From positions 1 through 64,000 of the forward strand of contig JAFZSA010000011.1 of NCBI GenBank assembly GCA_017619585.1: a stretch of DNA of 64,000 nt, read 5' to 3'. Shown here piece by piece: positions 63,835 to 64,000 of this stretch; position 1 is the first letter of the stretch; every line of letters begins with the position of its first letter. The notes under the pieces were generated by a model that was given only the letters and a program-made list of their open reading frames with translations, was not told the origin of the DNA and searched no databases. This DNA is from Bacteroidaceae bacterium. GTDB lineage: Bacteria > Bacteroidota > Bacteroidia > Bacteroidales > Bacteroidaceae. The translations under genes and the position numbers were made by a program.

Positions 63835-64000
63835 TCAATAATATAACTTTTCTCCTGCAGCAAGGGTATTTTGCATGAGCATACAGATGGTCATGGGCCC
63901 TACTCCACCGGGAACGGGAGTGATATAAGAGCAGAGAGGAGCAACATTCTCGAAGTCCACATCGCCACTCAGACGGAAGCCGCTCTTGCGTGTTGCATCA
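63835..64000 (-). CDS. folD: C-terminal part of FolD (methylene-THF dehydrogenase/cyclohydrolase)
   Basis: The last 54 or so codons; the 5' part lies beyond the window. Reading from the right edge gives [15 protein letters not shown], then [20 protein letters not shown] and a stop at 63835. [10 protein letters not shown] is the conserved NADP-site motif that identifies FolD. This bifunctional enzyme interconverts 5,10-methylene- and 10-formyl-tetrahydrofolate. Too short for the ORF listing cut-off but unambiguous. Confidence 0.93.
   Translation of the reverse strand, partial: DATRKSGFRLSGDVDFENVAPLCSYITPVPGGVGPMTICMLMQNTLAAGEKLYY

Overview
The window looks like chromosomal DNA of a Bacteroidales bacterium, most likely Prevotellaceae. 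Reasons: promoters follow the Bacteroidetes pattern TTTG-N19/20-TAnnTTTG; Shine-Dalgarno sites are scarce; there are type IX secretion (T9SS) tails of types A-like and B and a PorT-like barrel; the sulfatase is of the serine type; and there is a long list of Bacteroidetes-only families (DUF4293, DUF4199, DUF6452, DUF6048, omega-like RpoZ, DUF5117 metalloprotease, BspA-type leucine-rich repeats). No rRNA, CRISPR array, prophage or SusC/SusD pair was seen.

Layout. 0.5-3.9 kb: a secreted GH18-fold protein with a crystallin-like domain, overlapping an acyltransferase and a GT-C-like membrane protein. 3.9-9.1 kb (minus): a T9SS type B tail protein, uvrA and a sulfatase in one run. 9.2-11.2 kb: a LysM/periplasmic-binding protein and a PorT-like barrel. 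11.2-15.1 kb (minus): bamD-rpoZ-DUF4293 and uvrB. 15.2-18.0 kb: a large zinc metalloprotease. 18.1-28.4 kb (minus): a fasciclin lipoprotein followed by a five-gene operon (HEAT protein, processive GT2, TPR/beta-barrel, DUF4838 and DUF1573 lipoproteins) that reads as a synthase-dependent exopolysaccharide export machine. 28.6-30.0 kb: a candidate small RNA, an AraC regulator and tRNA-Ser. 30.1-41.7 kb (minus): a GH76 mannanase, a zinc-ribbon lipoprotein, a U32 protein, metA, an M13 peptidase and an ABC-F ATPase. 41.9-43.5 kb: an LRR lipoprotein, a candidate small RNA, tRNA-Thr and SRP RNA. 43.7-53.1 kb (plus): a tightly packed operon (DUF4199, GT2, DUF6452, DUF6048, mntP, apbE, a Crp-family regulator), then an M3 peptidase fused to a dCMP deaminase, then an S41 protease. 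53.0-56.5 kb (minus): a GH95 fucosidase.

56.5-63.7 kb is an accessory region beside tRNA-His. It holds a REP-associated tyrosine transposase flanked by its palindromic repeats, a type II m5C methyltransferase / restriction endonuclease / Vsr operon, and a RhuM gene. The methyltransferase operon and rhuM are preceded by near-duplicate promoter-leader modules. The methyltransferase leader is about 590 nt long and full of competing inverted repeats. The window ends in folD.

The most interesting items are: (1) the exopolysaccharide-type operon with a DUF4838 protein in the place usually held by a hydrolase or deacetylase; (2) the shared promoter-leader module and structured leader controlling methyltransferase and rhuM; (3) the REP/RAYT unit, with a degenerate REP inside the transposase gene; (4) the M3-dCMP deaminase fusion; and (5) two candidate small RNAs that have their own promoters and terminators. 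All functional statements come from reading motifs; no database search was run.
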